NCBI GenBank assembly: GCA_003220955.1
Contig: QHTW01000048.1
Coordinates: 1 to 32,510 of the forward strand
DNA from: Gemmatimonadota bacterium
GTDB lineage: Bacteria > Gemmatimonadota > Gemmatimonadetes > Gemmatimonadales > GWC2-71-9
Direction: 5' to 3'
DNA: 32,510 bases
Each line of letters opens with the position of its first letter. Within the stretch, counting starts at the first letter, position 1. Below, piece after piece: positions 17,788 to 26,014 of the stretch. The translations under genes and the position numbers were made by a program. The notes under the pieces were generated by a model, which had not been told where the DNA came from, did no database searches, and was given only the letters and a program-made list of their open reading frames with translations.

Positions 17788-18849
17788 CTACTCGACGCGC
17801 TCCAGCCGCGGATTAGGCCGGTACGACCGCCCAACCTTCGCGCACGGCTTCCCCTCAAGCATCACCACGTCGGCCGTGAAATCGAATCGTCCCTGGAACA
17901 GGCTCGATCCGACACCATAGGCGTCGACGGGAACGTTCTGCTCCTCGAACTGCCGGATCTTCTCCACCGTGAAGCCGCCGGAGACCACGATTTTGACCTC
18001 TCGATGGCTCGCCGCGTCCAGCGCGCGTCGCACGTTCCAGACGAGCTGGGGATTCACACCGGTCGGCTTGAATGTGCCCATCTGCGGAATGACCGACTTA
18101 TCGACGAGCGTTTCGGAAGTGTCGAGCCGAACGCCGTACAGCCGGTCGCCGAGGGCGCGGGCGACAGCGAGTGAGGTGGCCACACAGTCGTTGTCGAAAT
18201 CCACCAGCGTGATGAGGCGAATCGAGGGATCGCTGCCCTCGGCGAACTTGCGTGATGCGAGGACCGTGTCACCGTTGTATGCCGCGATCAGCGCGTGCGG
18301 CACCGTGCCGATTCCCTCGGAACCCCACCACGATGCCTGTGCATCGGTCGAGACGCCGATCGCGCCCGCGATGTGCGCCGCGTAGCCGTCGCCCGTCTGC
18401 ACCAGCCAGTGATCGTGGCGCGCCGGGAAGAACATTACTTCCTTGGGTTTCGCCGCCTGCACCACCTCGTGCGTGTTGGTGCCGACGCGCGTGCGCCGCG
18501 CGAGCACGCCGAGGTAGAGCGTTTCGAGCACCGCGAAGGCGTCGTACGGCCCCTCGATGAGCAGCACCGTCTCCCACGGCTGGATTTCGTCTCCATCATA
18601 GAGCGCGTGGACGACCAGCTCGTCCCAGCGCTCGGCGCAGAATTTGAGAATCGCAATCGCCTCATCGATGCCGCCGAGATAGGCGTGCGCTTTCCCGAAC
18701 ACCTGCATCGTCACCCGCGGGCGATGCCTGTCTTTGCGCAAGAGATCGCGCGCGCGCACGAAGTATTTGTCCGAGTAATACCCTTCCCGCATTTTGTCGA
18801 CGGGAAGGTGGAAGATGGAAGGATCGAGGCGCTTGCGGCGCGAAGCCAT
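17788..18849 (-). CDS. Nicotinate phosphoribosyltransferase-like protein
   Basis: 353 aa; NAPRTase/QPRTase-type sequence: 'GYYSDKYFVRARDLL', 'FPARHDHWLVQTGDGYAAHIAGAIGVSTDAQASWWGSEGIGTVPHALIAAYNGDTV', 'VSGGFTVEKIRQFEEQNVPVDAYGVGSSL'. Confidence 0.85.
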   Translation of the reverse strand: MASRRKRLDPSIFHLPVDKMREGYYSDKYFVRARDLLRKDRHRPRVTMQVFGKAHAYLGGIDEAIAILKFCAERWDELVVHALYDGDEIQPWETVLLIEGPYDAFAVLETLYLGVLARRTRVGTNTHEVVQAAKPKEVMFFPARHDHWLVQTGDGYAAHIAGAIGVSTDAQASWWGSEGIGTVPHALIAAYNGDTVLASRKFAEGSDPSIRLITLVDFDNDCVATSLAVARALGDRLYGVRLDTSETLVDKSVIPQMGTFKPTGVNPQLVWNVRRALDAASHREVKIVVSGGFTVEKIRQFEEQNVPVDAYGVGSSLFQGRFDFTADVVMLEGKPCAKVGRSYRPNPRLERVE

Positions 18850-19731
18850 TCAGCGCCAGCCCGGCCAGGAGAACGTGGCGGTGAGCGTATCACCGTTCGG
18901 CAGCGCGAGTTGGCGCCCGACGTTGTTGAGCCGCCCGCAGATCGTGCCGAGTGGCTCGGTCCCTTCGGGACGGGCGACGCGGAGGCAGACGACGTCCGCG
19001 TCGAGCGCGAGCGCGCGCTCGCGAGCTGACCGCGCCGGCTCGGGTCGGGTGAGATTCAGCACCAGGGTCGTGGCGCGGCCCCGCAGCACCAGCTGGACGA
19101 TCCGCGATGGCTCATCGGGCACCATATCCATGGGCCGCGGCGCGCTGACGGTGTCGCCGCGCACAAGGTTGAGAATCACCCGAGCGCGCCTGGGCCGTAC
19201 GACCGCCTCCAAGCGGACGTCGCGAGTGGAATCGACGAGCTCGAAGCCTTCGGCCGGTCGCGTCTCACCGCCCGCAAACCGGCGTTCGAGAATCAGCTCT
19301 ACCAGGAGGGCCCTCGAGGCGTGCGCGCCTTGCGTCGAGTTGCCAAACGGGTAAATGCGCGCGGTATCACTCCAGGCGAGGCGGACCAGGCGCCGGTAAG
19401 TGTCTTCCTCCCACAACGGCAAGCCTCTGCGCGAGCGCCCCGCCTGGCGGCGGGTGAAGAATTCTCCGGCGAGGGTCGCAGTGTCGCCGAGCGGCGTGAC
19501 CTGAAACAGCGCCTCGACTTCGGTGGTGTCAGTGCGAAGCGTGAGCCGCATGTCGCTGTCCAGCGGGCCGCTGACGGCGCCGCTCGCGAGGATACGCGGC
19601 GCAGCCGACGCCGGCTCGATGACGCGAATCCGATACGTGAGTCGGGTGCCCGGCGCCTGCAGCAGCGAAAGCGCGGAGAGGAGGCTAGTGAACGACGATA
19701 GTCCCACGCGACTCCTCGAGTGTGCCACCAC
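18850..19731 (-). CDS. Hypothetical exported protein, no recognised domain
   Basis: Long ORF between coupled neighbours; hydrophobic N-terminus (LSSFTSLLSALSLLQAPG). Start ambiguous (GTG codons near 19731 or 19707). Confidence 0.6.
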   Translation of the reverse strand: MVAHSRSRVGLSSFTSLLSALSLLQAPGTRLTYRIRVIEPASAAPRILASGAVSGPLDSDMRLTLRTDTTEVEALFQVTPLGDTATLAGEFFTRRQAGRSRRGLPLWEEDTYRRLVRLAWSDTARIYPFGNSTQGAHASRALLVELILERRFAGGETRPAEGFELVDSTRDVRLEAVVRPRRARVILNLVRGDTVSAPRPMDMVPDEPSRIVQLVLRGRATTLVLNLTRPEPARSARERALALDADVVCLRVARPEGTEPLGTICGRLNNVGRQLALPNGDTLTATFSWPGWR

Positions 19732-20035
19732 TGCCAGGGCGGCCCCACTGGCCGTGGGCGACCCATCCGGCGGCGAGACCGGTACCCAGCGCGATCACGA
19801 CCCACAGGGCGAGGGTGCCGGCGCGGATCGACGGACGCGGCACGACAAACGCGTGCGGATTCCCGGCCGACCGTGCCAGCGCGACCCGCACTTCGAGCTG
19901 GCTCGCGCGTGCGCCGGCACAGTGCGCGCACGACGCCAGATGCTTGGCGAGCGCGGCGCGCTCGACGAGAGAGAGCTCACCGTCCAGCTCGGCATCGATC
20001 TGGACGAGCCACTGCTCGTGCGTGGAATCCGCCAT
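19685..20035 (-). CDS. Putative zinc-finger (zf-HC2) anti-sigma-like membrane protein
   Basis: MADSTHEQWLVQIDAELDGELSLVERAALAKHLASCAHCAGARASQLEVRVAL: HxxxCxxC motif followed by one TM helix. ATG at 20035 overlaps the TAA of the GT2 gene (TAATG). Confidence 0.7.
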   Translation of the reverse strand: MADSTHEQWLVQIDAELDGELSLVERAALAKHLASCAHCAGARASQLEVRVALARSAGNPHAFVVPRPSIRAGTLALWVVIALGTGLAAGWVAHGQWGRPGSGGTLEESRGTIVVH

Positions 20036-20742
20036 TAGACCTCCTCCTTGACGCGGTAGCGGAGCGCCCGGCGCTGCATCCAGCGCACGGCAAAAGCATC
20101 GACCAGCGACCGCAGCACGCGATTCCACATACCGTACTTCGTCACGCCATGTTTCCGGGGCCGGTGACCAACCGGAACCTCGGTCACGGTGCCACCTTGC
20201 ATCTTGATCAGCGTCGGCAGAAAACGATGCATCCCGCTGAACAGGGGCAACGCTTGCACCGCATCAGTGCGAAAGGCTTTCAGCGAGCACCCCGTATCGC
20301 GAATGACTTCGCCGTTGAGCCGGTTTCGCACGCCGTTGGCGATCCGGCTTTGCAGCCGCTTCCAGGGTGTGTCGCGCCGCGTGGCGCGATAGCCGGTCAC
20401 CGCAGTGGCGCCGCTGCGCTGTAAGGTAGCGACGAGCGTTGGAATATCGGCAGGATCGTTCTGCAGGTCGGCGTCCAGCGTGACCACGATCGGCGCACGC
20501 GCCGCGCGAAACCCGGCCGCGAACGCCGCGGTCTGGCCGGCATTTCGCTCGAAGGCGATGACGCGCAACTGCGGATACTGTCGCCGCAAGACTTTGAGCG
20601 CCTCGACCGACCCGTCGCTCGAGCCGTCGTCCACGACGATGACCTCGTAGCTCCGGCGGGCGAGGGCGGCTGCGATTTCGGCGAGCAGCGGGGCGAGGTT
20701 TTCCCGCTCGTTGTACGCGGGGACCACGAGCGAAAGCTCCAC
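20035..20742 (-). CDS. Glycosyltransferase family 2 (DPM1/polyprenyl-phosphate type)
   Basis: 235 aa; 'LSLVVPAYNERENLAPLLAEI', 'VIVVDDGSSDGSVEAL', 'FAAGFRAARAPIVVTLDADLQNDPADIPTLV', 'RRDTPWKRLQSRIANGVRN'. GTG start. Confidence 0.93.
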   Translation of the reverse strand: MELSLVVPAYNERENLAPLLAEIAAALARRSYEVIVVDDGSSDGSVEALKVLRRQYPQLRVIAFERNAGQTAAFAAGFRAARAPIVVTLDADLQNDPADIPTLVATLQRSGATAVTGYRATRRDTPWKRLQSRIANGVRNRLNGEVIRDTGCSLKAFRTDAVQALPLFSGMHRFLPTLIKMQGGTVTEVPVGHRPRKHGVTKYGMWNRVLRSLVDAFAVRWMQRRALRYRVKEEV

Positions 20743-20762
20743 GGGGTGGGAACGATAGCAAG

Positions 20763-20791
20763 TTGACAGCCGCTAGACGAGTGGGTAAAAC
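20763..20791 (+). promoter_or_regulatory. Candidate sigma70-type promoter for a near-leaderless transcript
   Basis: TTGACA (20763-20768), 17-nt spacer, TAAAAC (20786-20791), then 5 nt to the ATG at 20797. Confidence 0.45.
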
Positions 20792-20796
20792 CGTTC

Positions 20797-21846
20797 ATGG
20801 CTGAGTTCTGGTCGCGCCGGGATTTTTTGCGCTCCGCCGCCAGTGGACTGGCCGCGAGCACGGTGACGGGGATTCCCCACCCGATGCGGCCGCCCCGGCC
20901 GCTCCCGCCCGAGTCTCGCTGGGCGGCGAAGCCCGTGGCGATCGCGAGCGCAAACGGCTTGCGCGCCGTGCAAAAAGCGTTCGATCTGATGCTCCAGGGC
21001 GCCGACACGCTCGACGCGGTCATCGAGGGCGTGAAGATCCAGGAGCTCGATCCCAACGACGACTCGGTCGGGTACGGCAGTCTCCCGAACGCGGAAGGCG
21101 TGGTGCAGCTGGACGCGTCCTGTATGCACGGTCCCACCAAGTGCGCTGGAGCCGTCGGCGCGCTCGAGAACATCAAGACGCCCTCGGAAGTCGCCAAGCT
21201 GATTCTCAAGTACACGACGCACATCTTCCTCGTGGGCGAAGGCGCGAAACGGTTCGCGCTGTCGTACGGATTCAAGGAAGAAGAGTTGCTGACCGATCAC
21301 TCGCGCGAAGCGTGGCTGCGCTGGCGGGCGAATCTGAGCCCGAACGATAACTATCTCGACGTGCCCGACACGGAGCACCTCGTCGTCACGAAAACGGGCA
21401 CGATCAACTGCGACGCCGTGACTCCCCAGGGTGACCTGTCGTCCGTCACGACGACCGGCGGCCTGGCGTGGAAAATTCCCGGTCGCGTGGGCGACTCGCC
21501 GATCATCGGCGCCGGGCAATACTGCGACAACGGCGTCGGCGCCGCGGGCTCCACGGGCCTGGGCGAGGCGAACATCAAGGTGTGCGGCGGATTTCTCACG
21601 GTCGAGCACATGCGGCGCGGAATGAAACCGACCGATGCCTGTCTCGAATCGCTGAAGCGCGTCGTCGCGGAAACGGAGGCGCGGCTGCTGGACGCGCAGG
21701 GCAAACCGAAATTCGATCTGGTGTTCTACGCCGTCACCAAGCGCGGAGAATTCGGGGCCGCGTCGCTCTATCCCAACCACTTCGCGGTGCACGACGGCAC
21801 AGACGCCAAGATTCGCGACACGGCCTACCTATTTACCCGCGCCTAA
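20797..21846 (+). CDS. Glycosylasparaginase (N4-(beta-N-acetylglucosaminyl)-L-asparaginase family), Tat-type signal
   Basis: 349 aa; 'SRRDFLRSAASGLAAS' signal; 'TGTINCDAVTPQGDLSSVTTTGGLAWKIPGRVGDSPIIGAGQYCDNGVGAAGSTGLGE' is the family core. Confidence 0.9.
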   Translation: MAEFWSRRDFLRSAASGLAASTVTGIPHPMRPPRPLPPESRWAAKPVAIASANGLRAVQKAFDLMLQGADTLDAVIEGVKIQELDPNDDSVGYGSLPNAEGVVQLDASCMHGPTKCAGAVGALENIKTPSEVAKLILKYTTHIFLVGEGAKRFALSYGFKEEELLTDHSREAWLRWRANLSPNDNYLDVPDTEHLVVTKTGTINCDAVTPQGDLSSVTTTGGLAWKIPGRVGDSPIIGAGQYCDNGVGAAGSTGLGEANIKVCGGFLTVEHMRRGMKPTDACLESLKRVVAETEARLLDAQGKPKFDLVFYAVTKRGEFGAASLYPNHFAVHDGTDAKIRDTAYLFTRA

Positions 21847-22958
21847 CCGTCCTCTTCGTCGCGTTGGCGGCACCGCTCGCGGCGCAGACCGCGGCAAATC
21901 CAAAATACGAATGGGTCGATCATCTCTACCCATACGTTTCCTACAGTTCGGTCGACGGGTTCTGGGGAGCGGGGCATTACGACTGGTCGATCCCGATGGG
22001 CTTCGCCGAACGGCCGGAGCCGAACATCGGCCGCATCGCGTTCGATGCTGGCGCGAGCACCAAGGGCAGCTACCTGCTGACCGCGGACGCACAGTTCCCC
22101 GCCTATTGGGATGGCTGGCGATTCGGCCTGACGGTCGGTCTGGTCCGTGCGAATCGACTCGGCTACTACGGGCAAGGCAATAGCACCACATACGACCACG
22201 ACAGCACGACCGCCCCCGATCGGTCGTACTTCTATCGGGTGAGCCGTAAGACCGGGGGCGCGCGGCTCACCGTGCAGCGGAGGGTTGCAGGCCCGTTGCG
22301 CGTCCTGGTGGGTGGCTCGCTCCAACGGACCGCCTTTCGCACGCTACCCGGCGTGAACCTGTATCAACGGGACAGCGTCGCGCCGTTTAACGATGCCGTC
22401 GCGCGCGCCGGCATCGTTTTCGATTCCCGCGATCTCGAAGCCGACCCCCACCGTGGCATCTTCGCCGAGGCGCTGGTCGGACGGGGTCGCGGCTATACGC
22501 GCACGACCGCCGCCGTACGGGCCTATGTCCATCCGCTCGAGCGTCTGATCCTTGCAGCACGCGTCGCCGGTGAAAAAATGACCGGGACGCCGCCTCTGGC
22601 AGCGCAGCAGACGATGGAATCAAGTGAGGGGCCGCTCGTCGCCGTGGGCGGCTCCCGCTCGCTGCGCGGCTATTACGACGGCCGCTTCGTGGGACCTGGT
22701 AAGCTGGTCGCGGGAGTCGAGGCTCGGTACGGTGTGATCTGGGCGCCGCGCCTGCTCGAGGTAAAGCTGTTCGGGTTCTACGATGCTGGGCGCGTGTTCG
22801 GCCCCGGGGAGGTGGTGCACCTCACGCGCCAGGCGCTGCATTCCGCATGGGGCGGTGGGGTCGCTGCGGCACTCATGCGAAACACGGTGATGACGTTCTT
22901 CGTCGGAAAGGGCACGGAAGGAGCGCTGGTGTCGTTCGCGACGACGTGGAGCTATTGA
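21831..22958 (+). CDS. Outer-membrane beta-barrel protein (Omp85/BamA surface-antigen-like)
   Basis: ORF frame 21468..22958; plausible mature protein after 'YPRLTVLFVALAAPLAAQ'. C-terminal barrel features 'VGGSRSLRGYYDGRFVGPGKLVAGVEARYGV' and terminal aromatic Tyr. No ATG/GTG/TTG at the expected start; 21831 is an ATT candidate. Confidence 0.65.
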   Translation: MYPRLTVLFVALAAPLAAQTAANPKYEWVDHLYPYVSYSSVDGFWGAGHYDWSIPMGFAERPEPNIGRIAFDAGASTKGSYLLTADAQFPAYWDGWRFGLTVGLVRANRLGYYGQGNSTTYDHDSTTAPDRSYFYRVSRKTGGARLTVQRRVAGPLRVLVGGSLQRTAFRTLPGVNLYQRDSVAPFNDAVARAGIVFDSRDLEADPHRGIFAEALVGRGRGYTRTTAAVRAYVHPLERLILAARVAGEKMTGTPPLAAQQTMESSEGPLVAVGGSRSLRGYYDGRFVGPGKLVAGVEARYGVIWAPRLLEVKLFGFYDAGRVFGPGEVVHLTRQALHSAWGGGVAAALMRNTVMTFFVGKGTEGALVSFATTWSY

Positions 22959-22962
22959 TCGA

Positions 22963-24099
22963 TCACGTGACTTGTCGGATCTCCACGCCCCTACGCTTCA
23001 GCTCGTCCACATACGCCTGAAACGGCACAGCTTCATCGGGCGTGTACACCCCCGGTGAAGTGATCCTGCCGTCGACCTGCATGACACCGGTGATCGCGAG
23101 CGAGTACCCGGTGGTCCGCATCATCGCACTGATTCCCGTCGCCTCATCGAAATAGTCGAGCAGCTGCCAGGCGACGCGGCTGCCATTCTTGCCGTCCACT
23201 TGCACGCGCAACGCCACCAGGTCGCGGCCGTTGGGTTTGGTAAGATGCGGTGAGACGGCCGCGATGAACGCGTCGCGCGGCACGATCTCCGTGCCTTTCA
23301 ACTTCACCGGCTCCAGCGACAAGAGTCCCAGCTCGCGAATGGGTCGCATGATCGCCACGTGACCAGGGTAGCGGAGCGTCTTGTATTCCATCGTGCGTAC
23401 GTTGCCCTGGTACGCCCATGGCATGGTCGAGATCCCGCCGCCCGTGTGAAACGCCTCGAGCGTCCCGACGGGGCTCGGAAACTCGACGTCCTCGAGCTCC
23501 GACAGGGCGTCCACGCGCTCGGGGCGGCCGTCGCGCAGCACCCAGGACGGCGTCGTGTAGTAGTCGAGCGCGCCTTCGAGCGAGTAGACGATCTGATAAT
23601 TGAGTGGCGGCTCCGGCTGCTGCGGCAACCCGTCCACGAAAATCTTCACACTCTCGGCATCGCCGACGCGGCGAATGCCCTCGGCGGCGATGATGTTGAC
23701 CATGCCTGGCGCGAGACCGCAGTCGGGAATCACCGAGACGTGCTGTTTCTGTGCGGCAGGGTGGAGCGTTTTCTGTTTCTGGACGATTTCGGTGTTGCCG
23801 CCCAGGTCGGCGCAATGCAGGCCCACCGCGACGGCGGCCTTGGCGACGGGATAGTTGAAGTAGTAGGGCAACGCGTTCATGACCGCGTCGTGCCCGCGCA
23901 TGAGCTGGCGAAGCTGGGTCCCCCGCTTGGCATCGAGCCGGACGGTGACGAGGCGTTTGTCCTTCTTCTTCTTTAGGAAGGCGGCGGCGCGTTTCGGTTG
24001 CAGGTCGGCCAGGGTGACGCGCTCGACGTCCGGACGCTGCAGGAGGTCAAATGCGCAGGCAGAACCCTGCAGCCCAGCCCCCAGCACGAGCATGCGCAT
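22963..24099 (-). CDS. Saccharopine dehydrogenase family (lysine 6-dehydrogenase-like)
   Basis: 378 aa; N-terminal Rossmann 'MRMLVLGAGLQGSACAFDLLQ', 'ALPYYFNYPVAKAAVAVGLHCADLGGN', 'VIPDCGLAPGMVNIIAAEGI'. Confidence 0.85.
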   Translation of the reverse strand: MRMLVLGAGLQGSACAFDLLQRPDVERVTLADLQPKRAAAFLKKKKDKRLVTVRLDAKRGTQLRQLMRGHDAVMNALPYYFNYPVAKAAVAVGLHCADLGGNTEIVQKQKTLHPAAQKQHVSVIPDCGLAPGMVNIIAAEGIRRVGDAESVKIFVDGLPQQPEPPLNYQIVYSLEGALDYYTTPSWVLRDGRPERVDALSELEDVEFPSPVGTLEAFHTGGGISTMPWAYQGNVRTMEYKTLRYPGHVAIMRPIRELGLLSLEPVKLKGTEIVPRDAFIAAVSPHLTKPNGRDLVALRVQVDGKNGSRVAWQLLDYFDEATGISAMMRTTGYSLAITGVMQVDGRITSPGVYTPDEAVPFQAYVDELKRRGVEIRQVT

Positions 24100-24165
24100 T
24101 GCGTCTCACGCCTCCGATGATTGTTGGGAGATGAAGCGGCGGGAAAGCTAGTAGATTCGGCCACG

Positions 24166-24933
24166 GTGTTGCACCCCTCGCACTTCTCGAGCTCGCCTGC
24201 CGGCGCCGCAGAGCTCACACGCCAGCGCTTGATTCGCGCCGCCCTGGAGTTGTTCACGACCCGCGGCTACCACGACACCACGACGGCCCAAATCGCCAAG
24301 AAGGCCGGGATCGCCGAGGGGACGATTTACCGCCATTTCGCCAGCAAGCAGCAATTGATGAACGAGCTGTATCGCGCCGCCCAACGGTGGGCTACGAAGT
24401 TGGTCCAGGAGACCGCTCGCGATCCGGAGGCGCGAACGGCCCGCGCCCAACTGATGGCCGTCGCGCACGGTTTGTTCCAGGGGGCGGCGGAGGACACGGC
24501 AGTCGTCAAGCTCGGATTGCTGGAGCGGCTCGAAGCGGTGATCGATGATGAGAGCCGCAAGACAGCGCGGGAGTTTCGGTTGGCGCTCGAGCGGATCGTC
24601 GCCGAAGGCAAAGCTCAGGGTGCAGTACGAACGGGTGCGGTCGAGATCTGGGCGGGGGTCTGGCTGGCGACGATCAGCCACGCGTTAGAGAAGATCGTTG
24701 CCGGCGACTGGAAACCGGGAGATGCCGGCGTGCGATTGGTGATATTAGCGTGTGAGCGATGGGCCCCACTTCGCGACAAAACAAGGCAGTCGCTCCGCGG
24801 GGCCCATCGCTCCCACGTTTTTAGGCACGACGTAATTCGAACAACGCAATCTCTGGCGGCACGAAAACGCGTAGCGGCACCCCGACCACGCCAATTCCCC
24901 TGCTCACGTACAGCTGGCTGTTTCCCTGTGTGA
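24166..24933 (+). CDS. TetR/AcrR family transcriptional regulator
   Basis: N-terminal HTH 'LTRQRLIRAALELFTTRGYHDTTTAQIAKKAGIAEGTIYRHFASKQQLMNELY'. Likely GTG start at 24166 (ORF opens at TTG 24121). C-terminal ~50 aa run through a hairpin and antisense to the next gene, so the 3' end is uncertain. Confidence 0.85.
   Translation: MLHPSHFSSSPAGAAELTRQRLIRAALELFTTRGYHDTTTAQIAKKAGIAEGTIYRHFASKQQLMNELYRAAQRWATKLVQETARDPEARTARAQLMAVAHGLFQGAAEDTAVVKLGLLERLEAVIDDESRKTAREFRLALERIVAEGKAQGAVRTGAVEIWAGVWLATISHALEKIVAGDWKPGDAGVRLVILACERWAPLRDKTRQSLRGAHRSHVFRHDVIRTTQSLAARKRVAAPRPRQFPCSRTAGCFPV
24747..24822. terminator. Long inverted repeat between convergent genes, probable intrinsic terminator
   Basis: Perfect 14-nt arms GAGCGATGGGCCCC (24754-24767) / GGGGCCCATCGCTC (24799-24812), extendable outward with one mismatch and one wobble, inner GCGAC/GTCGC stem, followed on + by TTTTT (24818-24822). 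Confidence 0.6.
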
Positions 24934-26014
24934 AGTGCCCCATCACGTACTTCGTGATCAGGCGGCCTGGTGACCAGCCGACCACCGGCAGATAGAACTG
25001 GCCACCGTGGATGTGGCCCGCGAGCGTAAGGGGGATGCCGCGTGGTGCCGCGCCGTCAAACGCACCGGGGCGGTGAGCGAGCAGGATGCGGAACGCGTCT
25101 TTCGCGGGCGGCGTGAGCCGCAGCGCGGGCTCGAGGTCGTAGTCCTGGGGATCGTCCGCGTGCCAGTTGCGCGGGTCGTCAATGCCGATGAGCGCGAGCG
25201 CGGCGCCGTCCCGCTCGATGACGTGCGCGCCATTCTTCACGAACACCTGCCCCGCGTCGCGCACGCCACGAATCACGGCGTCCTCGCCCGTGTAGCGATC
25301 GTGATTGCCCAGGACAGTCACCACGCCGAGCGGAGCGCGCAGGTCGCGAAACGCTCGCACATAGTCCGAGATATACGATTGCGAGATGTCGATCATGTCG
25401 CCGGTCTGCACGATCAGATCGGCGCCGAGGGCGTTCGTCTGCGCGACGATGGCCCGCATTTTCGCTTCGGACATGTGAATGCCGGCGTGCACATCGGAGA
25501 GATGCGCGATGCGGAGCCCGTCGAGCCCGGCCGGCAGATTCGGAAATACCAGCGCGCGGCGCGTGACCTTCGGGAGGCGCTCGGCGCTCCAGATGCCGTA
25601 CGCCGACACGCCGAGTCCCACGACGGCATATGCGTAGGTCGCGCGTGCGAGGAACTGTCGACGCGACATGGCGGTTGGGCGGTTGAGCGGCTCGGCGGTT
25701 GGAGAGTGGCGCAGTTTTCCAACCGCCCAACCGCCGAACCACCAAACCGCCTTCGTGAGTATGTAAAGCGCAACCAGCCCACAGAAAATCCAGCCGAGCA
25801 GCTGCCAGGCGATCCACGGCGCAATGTAGGGAACACGACTGATCCCCCACAGACTGCCGGAGAACATCCGCACGGCGACGATGCCCCACGGGATGTTGAA
25901 GACGACGAACACGACGGTGAGCCAGCGCCGCGCCGAGAGCGGCAGGCGCTCACGCAGATAGAGGAATAGCAGTATTTGAGGCGCCGCGAACAGCAAAAGG
26001 TAGATTAGGGCCAT
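24821..26014 (-). CDS. Membrane-anchored metallophosphoesterase (YkuE-like)
   Basis: 397 aa; N-terminal TM helices, then 'MSRRQFLARATYAYAVVGLGVS', then 'IAHLSDVHAG', 'GADLIVQTGDMID', 'VLGNHDRYTG', 'LLAHRPGAFD', 'LAGHIHGGQF'. Confidence 0.92.
   Translation of the reverse strand: MALIYLLLFAAPQILLFLYLRERLPLSARRWLTVVFVVFNIPWGIVAVRMFSGSLWGISRVPYIAPWIAWQLLGWIFCGLVALYILTKAVWWFGGWAVGKLRHSPTAEPLNRPTAMSRRQFLARATYAYAVVGLGVSAYGIWSAERLPKVTRRALVFPNLPAGLDGLRIAHLSDVHAGIHMSEAKMRAIVAQTNALGADLIVQTGDMIDISQSYISDYVRAFRDLRAPLGVVTVLGNHDRYTGEDAVIRGVRDAGQVFVKNGAHVIERDGAALALIGIDDPRNWHADDPQDYDLEPALRLTPPAKDAFRILLAHRPGAFDGAAPRGIPLTLAGHIHGGQFYLPVVGWSPGRLITKYVMGHFTQGNSQLYVSRGIGVVGVPLRVFVPPEIALFELRRA
25670..25751. repeat. 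Palindromic octamer-repeat element, copy 1 (inside the metallophosphoesterase gene)
   Basis: Left arm GGCGGTTG-GGCGGTTG-AGCGGCTC-GGCGGTTG-GA; reverse complement of right arm GGCGGTTT-GGTGGTTC-GGCGGTTG-GGCGGTTG-GA; 28/34 identical, 14-nt spacer. Confidence 0.75.
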
